Origin: Corallococcus sp. NCRR
GTDB lineage: Bacteria; Myxococcota; Myxococcia; Myxococcales; Myxococcaceae
Direction: 5' to 3'
Assembly: GCF_026965535.1 (NCBI RefSeq)
Contig: NZ_CP114039.1
Span: forward strand, 3,658,001-3,722,000
DNA length: 64,000 bases
Shown here: positions 32,201-39,763 of the stretch, piece by piece
Position numbering within the stretch: position 1 is the first letter of the stretch
How the letters are laid out: each line of letters begins with the position of its first letter
Made by a program: the position numbers and the translations under genes
Notes under the pieces: model-generated
What the model saw: only the letters and a program-made list of their open reading frames with translations
What the model was told of the DNA's origin: nothing
Databases searched by the model: none

Positions 32201-32402
32201 CTCGCAGGTCCTCCCGGTCTACGATCCGAAGACGGGCACCCCGGGCACCGTGGCTGATCTGCCGACGGCGGACAGCGCTGGCAACGTCCCGGGCGCCGGT
32301 GGCGGCACGCTGGCGTACGAAGACGTGAACCAGAACTACAAGAACCCGGACCGTTACCAGGCCCCGCGGCAGATCCGCTTCGGTGTCCGGTACACGTTCT
32401 AA
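29205..32402 (+). CDS. oar: Oar-like TonB-dependent outer-membrane transporter
   Basis: 1,065 residues with a cleavable signal peptide (ending G-S-A-A-F-A-Q). Residues about 25-110 form a carboxypeptidase-regulatory-like beta-sandwich (T-V-I-N-T-E-D-K-K-P-A-A-D-V, D-A-Q-G-N-Y-R-I-P). A TonB-box-like E-T-I-V-G-A follows, then the plug (Y-V-V-D-G-L, E-F-G-R-S-T-G-G-V-I-N-A-V-T-R-S-G) and a large barrel ending in an aromatic residue (V-R-Y-T-F). This plan and length match Oar of Myxococcus xanthus (about 1,060 residues, needed for development and for PopC protease secretion); the symbol is given on that resemblance and is not proven orthology. The ATG at 29205 has GGAGGGG eight bases upstream; an in-frame TTG at 29145 would lie inside the promoter. 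Next to its own tonB-exbB-exbD genes. Confidence 0.88.
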   Translation: MQVKQVLRETGVVLAAGLLYGSAAFAQSSVIIGTVINTEDKKPAADVVVTATSPNLQGEQTVVTDAQGNYRIPQLPPGTYTLRFEKESFKPFARPEIQLLLNRTIRVNVELLPESFSSTETIVGAPPTIDVGSTNQGVNVDQEFIKRIAVARPVGKGGATRSFESLAELAPGAQSDQYGVSINGTTSPENGYVVDGLSTNDPAFGVNASPLSIEFVQDVNIITGGYMPEFGRSTGGVINAVTRSGSNEFHGSVFANWTPGALEGNRKLVIEDGTTITGLNALSNLGDFGATLGGPILKDKLWFFAGFAPSFQRYEHTRALNAFTLDDNGAVAKDANGFSVVQEIPGSQRSFFADSRTIQFMGKLTYLINQDHNVSFALNGTPTVSGGLGKLRIDPRSGGLPAAQNSRPEDIGQTETRANTTALALKYAGAFMDKKVLIDANLGWFHQTAGTPPADGSAIGSTDGLAGYSLAQYTRRRPITTFENVPNAAEYCGTTTAEQAVRCPVTNYYVGGPGFMSEATLDRYQINAKATYLLNALGTHVFKAGVDTEFLTFDQKKAYSGSVFLQEASSLSDVVLNGETRRIWSDNRRYGYQTAPDTPVFETLQASSTSGTTIGGFLQDSWSIANRVTLNLGVRYDVQSMYGGDGNLALKLANQWSPRIGAVVDPFANGRAKLFVNFARYYEQVPLNMMDRAFPGERRFSARRYLTEPGSSVPGCDPSTLEGQRGNCSDRQYIVPRAEATLNSNQYFSGGLVQSEPVDPDIEPQSSDEIVVGGEYELLANTRMGATYTHRDMNKVIEDMSRDDGNTYFLGNPGSGFAKEFPTPVRDYDAVTVYLNRTFTDGWLAQASYTWSRLYGNYPGLFRPENNQLDPNILADFDLVALLNNRTGLLPFDRTHAIKVFGAKEFNISNALSASIGLSYRGNSGTPISYLGAYPGYGQDETFILPRGSGGRTPWINSIDSNVGVNYRVSKDSVVSFTLDVFNLFNFQGVDSVDESYTFSQVLPVYDPKTGTPGTVADLPTADSAGNVPGAGGGTLAYEDVNQNYKNPDRYQAPRQIRFGVRYTF

Positions 32403-32432
32403 TCACCCGACCACGTGAGGAAGATCAGCAAC

Positions 32433-33206
32433 ATGCGCAAGAGCATTCTTTCGACGCTGGTTATGCTGGGCGCCGCGGGCAGCCTGACCGCCTGCGACGT
32501 CGAGCAGCCGAACCCCGGGTGCATTGTCCAGGACGCGAGCTTCGCGAACTGGTGGGCGAAGTACGACGTGGTGTCCCCGCCGACCGGTACCAAGACGGGC
32601 GGCGGCACCTGCGGCGCCACGGAGGCGCTGGAGGTGGGTGACAACCTGGGCGTGTGGAAGTTCGCGGACCCGAAGACGGGGAGCAACATCCTCGTCGTCC
32701 GGCCCCAGTACGTGGCCCGCCTGGGGTCCGCGGACGCGAACAACACGTTCGACAGCCTTCAGGTCACCGGTGACCTGAGCGCTGACACCACGGATGACTT
32801 CTGCCTGGCTCCGACGTTCAACACCGCCACCGTGAACCCCACGACGGCCGGTGTGACCTCGTCGGTGTCCTACACGCTGGCGAACGTGAAGGTGTACTCG
32901 TCGCCCAGCTCTCCGGGCACCCAGATGACGGGTGAGGTCACGTTCACGCGCAATGGCTGCACCTCCACGTACATCATGCGTGCGGTGTGGCCGGCGACCC
33001 CCTGCGATCCCCGCGCTGACCAGGCGGATCCGGACGAGGGCTTCGCCAACTGCGGCGCGGGCTCGGGCATCAACCCGGACTTCGCGGTGCAGTGCGAGGC
33101 GGTGCCGGAGCGCTTCTGGCTCGAGTACTTCGGCAGCCCGGATGACGACCCCGACTACATCGAGGGTCGTTGCGTCCCGACGAACGCCATCCCGTCGTTC
33201 AAGTAG
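32433..33206 (+). CDS. lipoprotein of unknown function next to the Oar-like gene
   Basis: 257 residues with a lipoprotein signal (L-G-A-A-G-S-L-T-A-C). It carries several further Cys (C-I-V, G-G-T-C-G, D-F-C, N-G-C, P-C-D, N-C-G, Q-C-E, R-C-V), compatible with disulfides in the periplasm or outside the cell. No domain recognised. It lies 30 bases after the transporter in the same direction and is closed by a hairpin at 33234-33284, so it is probably part of the same transcript and may be a surface-exposed or plug-associated partner, as SusD-like lipoproteins are for other transporters; that is inference. A GTG at 32415 is an alternative start. Confidence 0.85.
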   Translation: MRKSILSTLVMLGAAGSLTACDVEQPNPGCIVQDASFANWWAKYDVVSPPTGTKTGGGTCGATEALEVGDNLGVWKFADPKTGSNILVVRPQYVARLGSADANNTFDSLQVTGDLSADTTDDFCLAPTFNTATVNPTTAGVTSSVSYTLANVKVYSSPSSPGTQMTGEVTFTRNGCTSTYIMRAVWPATPCDPRADQADPDEGFANCGAGSGINPDFAVQCEAVPERFWLEYFGSPDDDPDYIEGRCVPTNAIPSFK

Positions 33207-33233
33207 TCGGCACTGACCGACCCTGAAGGCCAA

Positions 33234-33284
33234 CGCGGCCCCGGCAGCCCCTCCCCCACGCGGGAGTGGCGGTCCGGGGCCGCG
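33234..33284 (+). terminator. terminator of the oar-lipoprotein transcript
   Basis: CGCGGCCCCGG (33234-33244) pairs perfectly with CCGGGGCCGCG (33274-33284); the loop contains a smaller dyad (TCCCCCACGCGGGAG region). It is followed by CTGTTGTTAG, only moderately T-rich. Confidence 0.6.
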
Positions 33285-33321
33285 CTGTTGTTAGGTGTCT
33301 GGAATCCACGTTGGGAGGACC

Positions 33322-34866
33322 ATGGAGGGCCGTTACGAACTCATCGAGCACGTCTGCTCACTGCTGGCGGACGAAGCCGGGACGCTCCGCAAGGAGGCGC
33401 CCTACCGGGTCGCGCTCTGCTACCCGAGCCCCTACCACGTGGGCATGAGCTCGCTGGGTTACCAGGCCATCTACCGGGAGGTGCATGAGCACGCGGGCGC
33501 GACCGCCGAGCGTGTCTTCCTTCCCGATGATGTCGAGACATACAAGAGAACAAGGACGCCACTGTTTACCTGGGAATCCCAGGCATCCGTGTCTGGCTTT
33601 GAAATGCTTGCCTTTTCAGTTGCCTATGAATTGGAGCTTTCAGGGTTGTTCACGATGTTGGATTTGTCTGGTTTGCCGGTTCTTTCAGCGGAGCGGGATG
33701 CAAGGCATCCGCTGGTGGTGGCGGGCGGACCGCTGACGTTCTCCAACCCGGATCCGCTGGAGCCCTTCGTGGACGTGCTCGTCCAGGGCGAGGCGGAGGA
33801 TCTGATCCACGTGCTGCTGGACGCCGCGGCGTCCATGGAGCGCGAGGCGCTGCTGGATCACCTGGCGAAGGTCCCCGGCTTCCGGGTGCCCGGTCGGGGT
33901 GGGGCGCGCTACCACGTGGCGAAGGCGACGGACGCCCGGCTGCCGGCGCGCACGCAGATCATCACGCCCCATACGGAGCTCCGGTCGATGTTCCTCATCG
34001 AGCCGGAGCGGGGCTGCTCCCGGGGCTGCCACTACTGCGTCATGCGCCGCACCACGAATGGCGGCATGCGCACGGTGCCCCCGGAGCGCATCCTGTCGCT
34101 CATCCCCGAGCACGCGAAGCGCGTGGGGCTGGTGGGCGCGGCGGTGACGGACCACCCGCGCATCGTGGAGCTGTTGCGCACCATCGTGGATTCGGGGCGC
34201 GAGGTGGGCGTGTCCTCGCTGCGGGCGGACCGGCTCACGCAGGAGCTGGTCAATCAGCTCCGGCGGGGCGGGGCGACGAACCTGACGGTGGCCGCGGACG
34301 GGGCGTCCCAGAAGATGCGGGACCTGGTGGACCGCAAGCACTCCGAGGAGCAGATCGTCCGCGCCGCGCAGTTCGCGCGCACGGCGGGCATGAAGCAGCT
34401 CAAGGTCTACAACGTGGTGGGCCTGCCCCATGAGGAGGACGCGGACATCGACGAGCTGATCCGCTTCACCACGGAGCTGTCGCGCATCCTGCCGGTAGCG
34501 CTGGGGGTCGCGCCCTTCGTGGCCAAGCGGAACACGCCGCTGGACGGGGCGCCCTTCGCGGGCCTGCGCGAGGTGGAGAACAAGCTGGAGCGGCTGCGCA
34601 AGGGGCTGCGGGGGCGGGCGGAGGTGCGGCCCACGTCCGCGCGCTGGGCCTGGGTGGAGTACATGCTGGCCCAGTGCGGGCCGGAGGCGGGGCTCGCGGC
34701 CATGGACGCCTGGCGCGCGGGGGGCAGCTTCGCCGCGTGGAAGCGGGCCTTCCAGGAGCGCGGGTGCGAGCCGTACATGGCCCGCCGGGTGGAGGACGGG
34801 CGGCGCCAGCCCACGGTGTGGCCCATCGTGCCGGGCCGCCCGCCGCCCCAGCCGTCCGCCGCCTGA
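33322..34866 (+). CDS. B12-binding-domain radical SAM protein
   Basis: 514 residues. An N-terminal cobalamin-binding-like domain (R-V-A-L-C-Y-P-S-P-Y-H-V-G-M-S-S-L-G) is followed by the radical SAM barrel with C-S-R-G-C-H-Y-C (C-x3-C-x2-C, ligands of the 4Fe-4S cluster). The closest family I know is the uncharacterised group of fused B12/radical SAM proteins (TIGR03960-like); the substrate is unknown. The ATG at 33322 follows GGGAGGAC; a GTG at 33295 is an alternative. Bases about 33530-33700 have codon use and GC content unlike the rest of the gene (reported as a finding). Confidence 0.92.
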   Translation: MEGRYELIEHVCSLLADEAGTLRKEAPYRVALCYPSPYHVGMSSLGYQAIYREVHEHAGATAERVFLPDDVETYKRTRTPLFTWESQASVSGFEMLAFSVAYELELSGLFTMLDLSGLPVLSAERDARHPLVVAGGPLTFSNPDPLEPFVDVLVQGEAEDLIHVLLDAAASMEREALLDHLAKVPGFRVPGRGGARYHVAKATDARLPARTQIITPHTELRSMFLIEPERGCSRGCHYCVMRRTTNGGMRTVPPERILSLIPEHAKRVGLVGAAVTDHPRIVELLRTIVDSGREVGVSSLRADRLTQELVNQLRRGGATNLTVAADGASQKMRDLVDRKHSEEQIVRAAQFARTAGMKQLKVYNVVGLPHEEDADIDELIRFTTELSRILPVALGVAPFVAKRNTPLDGAPFAGLREVENKLERLRKGLRGRAEVRPTSARWAWVEYMLAQCGPEAGLAAMDAWRAGGSFAAWKRAFQERGCEPYMARRVEDGRRQPTVWPIVPGRPPPQPSAA

Positions 34867-34893
34867 CGGGGCCCGCAAAGGCCGTATTCGCCG

Positions 34894-34929
34894 GGCTCCG
34901 CTTTCGCTAGAAGACGGCAAAGCGGGGCC
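34894..34929 (+). other. intergenic hairpin
   Basis: GGCTCCGCTTT (34894-34904) and AAAGCGGGGCC (34919-34929) form an 11-bp stem with one G-U pair and a 14-base loop, in the gap between the radical SAM gene and the next gene. No T-run follows. Confidence 0.45.
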
Positions 34930-34965
34930 GATGGCCGGCACTCGCATGGCCTCGGAGAGCATCTG

Positions 34966-35904
34966 GTGAGCACGCAGCGCGTGGAAAAGTCGTGGCAGAA
35001 GACGGGCCTCAAGGACTACTCGACGGAGGCCCTGCTGGGCACGCTGGGGCACTACGGCATCCCGGTGGGCGAAGAGGACTACCGCAAGCTGGCGGAGTCC
35101 GCCTATCCGCTCGGCATCGCCCAGCAGTGGGCGGCGAAGTGGAAGGGCACCGGCCCCTTCAAGGACTACGTCGTGGCCGCGGCCGTGGAGCTGTGGCGCC
35201 GGTGGATGCCGGACCGCGTGTCCCCGCAGGAGTTCACCACGGCCCTGGCGACGCTGATGCAGGTGCTCGTGCACAAGCTCAACGGCGCGAAGGAGGCCCC
35301 GGTGGCCTCCTCCTTCGAGCACGTGAAGGCGCTGCGCTCGAAGCTGGCGGTGGATGACAAGGGCGCGCTGCCCCAGCCCTTCCTCCAGGAGGCACTGGCG
35401 CCCTTCTCGGAGAAGGACGCGGAGCTGTTCGACAGCCTGGCGGAGTCGCTGGCCGCGCAGGGCCACCTGGACGACGCCTCGGCGTTCGCCGAGGTGGAGG
35501 AGTTCCTGCTGCCCGACCGGCGCGGCATCTCCCAGGCGGTGGTGCGCGCCGCGAAGGGCGAGCGCGAGCCCGCCATCCAGGACCTCAAGAACCTCATCCA
35601 CGACACGGCGCGCGCGCCCATCTCGCGCCTGCTGGCGGTGGACGGCCTCATCCACCTGCAGGCCTGGATTGACGCGAGCGTCGAGGGCCGCGGCCTGCTG
35701 GCGGAGGCGGAGAAGGCCAACGACATCCACCTGGCGCTGGACCTGGTGCCCCGCCTGGAGCACGTCTTCAAGCAGCAGAACGACCGGTCCGCGCTCCTGG
35801 AACTGATGGGCACGCAGGAGCGGCTGGAGGCCCTGCACGACAAGATGCACCCGGGCCACCGCGCGCACCGGCACCAGCACGCGCAGCCGCAGCGCCGCCG
35901 CTAG
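34966..35904 (+). CDS. helical protein of unknown function
   Basis: 312 residues, start GTG with GGAGAG about eight bases upstream. Soluble, strongly helical, rich in A, L and E; no signal peptide or membrane segment. The C-terminus ends in a His/Arg/Gln-rich tail (H-P-G-H-R-A-H-R-H-Q-H-A-Q-P-Q-R-R-R) that could bind metal or nucleic acid. No family recognised. The 3' end is one base from the convergent gene at 35906. Confidence 0.82.
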   Translation: MSTQRVEKSWQKTGLKDYSTEALLGTLGHYGIPVGEEDYRKLAESAYPLGIAQQWAAKWKGTGPFKDYVVAAAVELWRRWMPDRVSPQEFTTALATLMQVLVHKLNGAKEAPVASSFEHVKALRSKLAVDDKGALPQPFLQEALAPFSEKDAELFDSLAESLAAQGHLDDASAFAEVEEFLLPDRRGISQAVVRAAKGEREPAIQDLKNLIHDTARAPISRLLAVDGLIHLQAWIDASVEGRGLLAEAEKANDIHLALDLVPRLEHVFKQQNDRSALLELMGTQERLEALHDKMHPGHRAHRHQHAQPQRRR

Positions 35905-35905
35905 T

Positions 35906-36529
35906 TCAGGTCCCCGTGCGCCGGGGGCTCCGGGCTTCCGGGGCCTCGGGCGCTTGGGGTTCGCTGGCCGCGGCGGGCGTCGCGCCTTCCGCGTCCGGCG
36001 CGCCGGGCTTCACTGGCGTCGCGCGCTTGAGCTTCACGATGGTGACGCCGGGCACGCCTTCCGACACGTCCCGCACGGGGACGACGGCGCCCACGGTGGT
36101 GTAGCGGATGGCGCCCGTCTGGGTGAAGGCGTGCTTGAGGGCGTACTCCTTCGCGCGCGGGAGGAACCACTCGCGCACCCGGGGCAGGGGCAGGGCGTGC
36201 AGCTCCCCCTGCGTGAGGAACACGTACAGCATCAGGTCCGCGCCGCTGTAGAGGAAGCAGCCCGGCGTGTCCTTCTCCAGGTTGGAGATGAGCTCGAAGA
36301 AGTAGCGGCGGCGGGTGGCCTGCCGGTCGCCCTTCACTTCAATGCCGCGCACCTCTCCGGAGGGCAGCTCCCAGAGCAGGTCCACGCCCCGGTGCTGGAA
36401 GCGCGGATCCAGTTGCACGTCATGCACGCGGGAGCCGGGCTCCGTCTCCAGGAGCCACGTGCGGGCGTGCTGCACGGCCCGGTCGGCCGCGCCCTGCACG
36501 CCCCTCATGCTGAAACTGCGGCCTCCCAT
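35906..36529 (-). CDS. PD-(D/E)XK-nuclease-like protein
   Basis: 207 residues. The core contains R-G-V-D-L-L-W-E-L-P-S-G-E-V-R-G-I-E-V-K-G-D: an Asp, then about 13 residues later E-V-K, the D...(E)xK arrangement of the restriction-endonuclease-like fold, preceded by a helix. The middle (F-F-E-L-I-S-N-L-E-K-D-T-P-G-C-F-L-Y-S-G-A-D) is compatible with the following strands. The C-terminal 40 residues are Pro/Ala/Glu-rich. Nuclease activity is inference from the motif. There is no methyltransferase or partner gene next to it, so a classical restriction system is unlikely. Confidence 0.8.
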   Translation of the reverse strand: MGGRSFSMRGVQGAADRAVQHARTWLLETEPGSRVHDVQLDPRFQHRGVDLLWELPSGEVRGIEVKGDRQATRRRYFFELISNLEKDTPGCFLYSGADLMLYVFLTQGELHALPLPRVREWFLPRAKEYALKHAFTQTGAIRYTTVGAVVPVRDVSEGVPGVTIVKLKRATPVKPGAPDAEGATPAAASEPQAPEAPEARSPRRTGT

Positions 36530-36534
36530 CGCGG

Positions 36535-37092
36535 CTAGCGGCGCAGCTCGACGCCGGAGGCCACGAGCTGCACCTCGCGGGGCTTGCCGTCGGTGCCGCG
36601 CGGGACGATGGCGCCCTCGGCCTCGTAGTGCTTCGCGTGGGCGTCGCTCAGCTCCGCGACCTTCACCACGCCCTCCACGCGCGCCTGCGAGCCCGCGGAG
36701 TCCAGCGGGACGAAGAAGCCGTAGTCCTTGAATGTCACGCGCACGCCGGGGCTCTTGGCGTCCTGGGCCAGCTCCATCCAGCAGCCCTTCTTTTCACAGG
36801 CCTTGCGCACCTGACCCTCCACGCGCACGACCTTGCCGTCGTGGGCCTGGGGCTTCGCGAGCAACTCCGACAGCTTCACCGTCTTCTCGCCCTTGAGGGG
36901 CTCGCCGCGGGTGAGCGTCCAGTCGCCAGGGTTCGCGGCCTTGGCGGCCTCGGGCGTCTTCGCGTCGGCGGGGTGGTGGCAGTCGCTCGCCGCCGCTTCG
37001 GCCTTGGCGGCCGGCTTGGGCGTCTTGTCCGCCGCGAGGGCCACGAGGGGAGCGGCGACCAGCATCACGAGGGCGGTGCGGAGCATGTGCAT
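36535..37092 (-). CDS. secreted DUF4920-like (OB-fold) protein
   Basis: 185 residues with a signal peptide (M-L-R-T-A-L-V-M-L-V-A-A-P-L-V-A-L-A-A), a Lys/Ala/Glu-rich spacer, and a C-terminal OB-type domain: G-K-V-V-R-V-E-G-Q-V-R-K-A-C-E-K-K-G-C-W-M-E-L, then V-R-V-T-F-K-D-Y-G-F-F-V-P-L-D. This pattern (C-x4-G-C-W-M) is that of DUF4920. Function unknown; periplasmic. The start is either ATG 37092 or 37086. It lies five bases downstream of the PD-(D/E)XK-like gene start region on the same strand, possibly one transcript. Confidence 0.86.
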   Translation of the reverse strand: MHMLRTALVMLVAAPLVALAADKTPKPAAKAEAAASDCHHPADAKTPEAAKAANPGDWTLTRGEPLKGEKTVKLSELLAKPQAHDGKVVRVEGQVRKACEKKGCWMELAQDAKSPGVRVTFKDYGFFVPLDSAGSQARVEGVVKVAELSDAHAKHYEAEGAIVPRGTDGKPREVQLVASGVELRR

Positions 37093-37181
37093 GCCCGTTC
37101 GCTTAGCCCAGGTTTCCGGGGCCCGGCAAGGCGCCCCTTCCATCCTCGCGACCTATCCCGCACACTCGGCGCGAGGTGCGC

Positions 37182-37613
37182 ATGAAGGTCACCATCCCCG
37201 CTCCCAACCGCCGGTTGGGCAATTTCGAGTGGTTCGGGCTCGTCGGACTCGGGGGGCTGCTCGTGGGTCGCTACGTCCCCGTGGCCCGCATCATCCCGTT
37301 CTGGGGCTGTGTGCTGCGCGAGCACACGGGCTGGCCCTGCCTGGGCTGTGGGCTCACCCGCGTGGCGGACCGCGTCGCGCACTTCAACATCCCGGGGGCG
37401 TGGGAGGCCAACCCCCTGGGCACCGTGTGCGCGCTCCTGTTCGCGCTGGCCGCGGTGGCGACGGTGCTGCACTTCCTCTTCGCGCTGCCCATCCCGGAGG
37501 TGGAGCTGGAGGAGCGCGAGTGGCGATGGGTGCGCATCGCGATCCCGCTGGTGTTGCTGGTCAATTACGCCTACGTCGTGGTGCACACCCGTTTCCCGCA
37601 CCTGCTGTCCTGA
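37182..37613 (+). CDS. DUF2752 membrane protein
   Basis: 143 residues with two or three membrane segments. The family motif W-P-C-L-G-C-G-L-T-R (C-x2-C-G-L-T-R) is intact, followed by a short helix and a W-E-x-N-P-L-G segment typical of DUF2752. Function unknown. The ATG at 37182 has GAGG close upstream; a GTG at 37176 is an alternative. plsY follows after about 23 bases. Confidence 0.87.
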   Translation: MKVTIPAPNRRLGNFEWFGLVGLGGLLVGRYVPVARIIPFWGCVLREHTGWPCLGCGLTRVADRVAHFNIPGAWEANPLGTVCALLFALAAVATVLHFLFALPIPEVELEEREWRWVRIAIPLVLLVNYAYVVVHTRFPHLLS

Positions 37614-37636
37614 AGGGCGGGACCCTGTCCTCTTCC

Positions 37637-38215
<579 letters not shown>

Positions 38216-39412
38216 GCCGGACGGCAGCGGCCGAGCGCCGTAGCCCAGGAGCGTGCAGGGGATGGGGCCGTTCCACACGTCGCGCCGGGCCATGGGGCGC
38301 GCGTGGAAGGCGCTCTCGAAGGCGGGGTTGCCCGACAGCACCCAGACGCGCCAGCCCGGCAGCCCGCGCAGGCTGTCACCCAGCTTGAAGTAGAAGGTCT
38401 TCATGCCCTTCTGGCCGCCGGAGCCGAGCCGGTCTCCGTAGGGCGGGTTGGTGAGGATGAGCCCACCGCCCTCGGGAAGGGGCGGGAGCTTCGTCGCGTC
38501 GCCCTCCGCGAGCGTAATCTCCTCGCCCAGCCGCGCCGCCTTCACGTTGCGGTCCGCGGCCTCCAGGGCCTCGTCGCTCTTGTCGAAGCCGAGGATGGGG
38601 ACCTCCACCTTGCGCTCGTTGCGCCGCGCGTCCGCGCGCAGGTCCGCGAGCAGCTCCTTCGCGCGCGCGCCCAGGTGCGGCCAGCGCTCCACGGCGAAGC
38701 TCCGGTTGATGCCCGGGGCGCGCTTGCGCGCGATGAGGCCGCCCTCGATGACGAGGGTGCCGGAGCCGCACATGGGGTCCACCAGCGCCTCCGTGCCGGT
38801 GTAGCCCGCCGCGCGCAGCAGGGCCGCGGCCAGGTTCTCCTTCAGGGGCGCGGGGGTGGGGCGCACCCGGTAGCCGCGCCGGTGCAGCGGGTCTCCGCAC
38901 AGGTCCAGGGAGAGGGACAGCTTCTCCTTCACCAGGTGCGCCACCACGGACACGTCCGGGTTGCGCGTGTCCACGTCCGGCCGCGAGCCCAGCTTGTCGC
39001 GCAGGCGGTCCACGATGGCGTCCTTCACCTTCAGGGCCACGAAGCCGGAGTGCGCGTGCTCGGTGTCCTTCAGGTTCGCGTCCACGGCGAACGTCACGTT
39101 CGTCGTGAGGTGCTCCTCCCACGGCACGCTGGCCACCGCGTCGTAGAGCCCCTGGGCCCCCTTCGCGTCGAACTCGCCCAGCGGGTAGAGCACGCGCATG
39201 GCGATGCGGGACCAGAGGCAGACGTTGAGGGCCTCGTCGAGCGCGGCCATGAAGCGCACGCCGCCGCGGTCCTGGCGGATGCGCTTGGCGCCGAGCTCCT
39301 TCAGCTCCTCGGCGAGCAGGTCCTCGGTGCCGCGCGCGGCAGTGGCGAATAGGGCAAGACGTTCAGCCATGGTGCACCGCCCTTAGACGACCCGGGGACG
39401 ATTGGGAACTGC

Positions 39413-39697
39413 TCAGGTGGCCACGACCTCGTACATCGTGAAGGTGGCGTCCTCCTGGGACGCGCTGGCCCCCTTCGCCTTCTGGAAGTCCTCCGACTGG
39501 AAGTAGGCCTTCATGGCGTCCCGGTCCTTCCAGCGCGTGACGAGCAGGATTTCAGGCGAGCGCTCGAACGAACGCAGCACCTCCAGGCCCAGGAAGCCCG
39601 GGTAGCCGTCCACGCGCCGCGAGCGCTCCTGGAGCCGGTGGACCCAGCCGTCGGCCTCTTCGGGGGATGCGCGGAAGCGGGAGATGGCGACGATCAT
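39413..39697 (-). CDS. ABM-domain (antibiotic biosynthesis monooxygenase-like) protein
   Basis: A 94-residue dimeric alpha+beta barrel protein. The order M-I-V-A-I-S-R-F, P-G-F-L-G-L-E-V-L-R, E-I-L-L-V-T-R-W, F-Q-S-E-D-F matches the ABM fold found in heme-degrading or quinone-modifying monooxygenases and many small stress proteins. The substrate cannot be predicted. It lies downstream of ftsK on the same strand, separated by a strong hairpin. Confidence 0.88.
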   Translation of the reverse strand: MIVAISRFRASPEEADGWVHRLQERSRRVDGYPGFLGLEVLRSFERSPEILLVTRWKDRDAMKAYFQSEDFQKAKGASASQEDATFTMYEVVAT

Positions 39698-39709
39698 GAC
39701 CGAGGGGGA

Positions 39710-39760
39710 AACCCCCGGGGGACGGGCATCCGTTCCCCGGGGCCTTGAAACGATGCCCGT
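39710..39760 (-). terminator. hairpin after ftsK
   Basis: ACGGGCATC (39722-39730) and GATGCCCGT (39752-39760) form a perfect 9-bp stem starting four bases after the ftsK stop (read on the minus strand). The loop holds CCCCGGGG. A second GC-rich dyad and TTT follow at 39711-39720. Probably ends ftsK transcription. Confidence 0.55.
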
Positions 39761-39763
39761 GGG

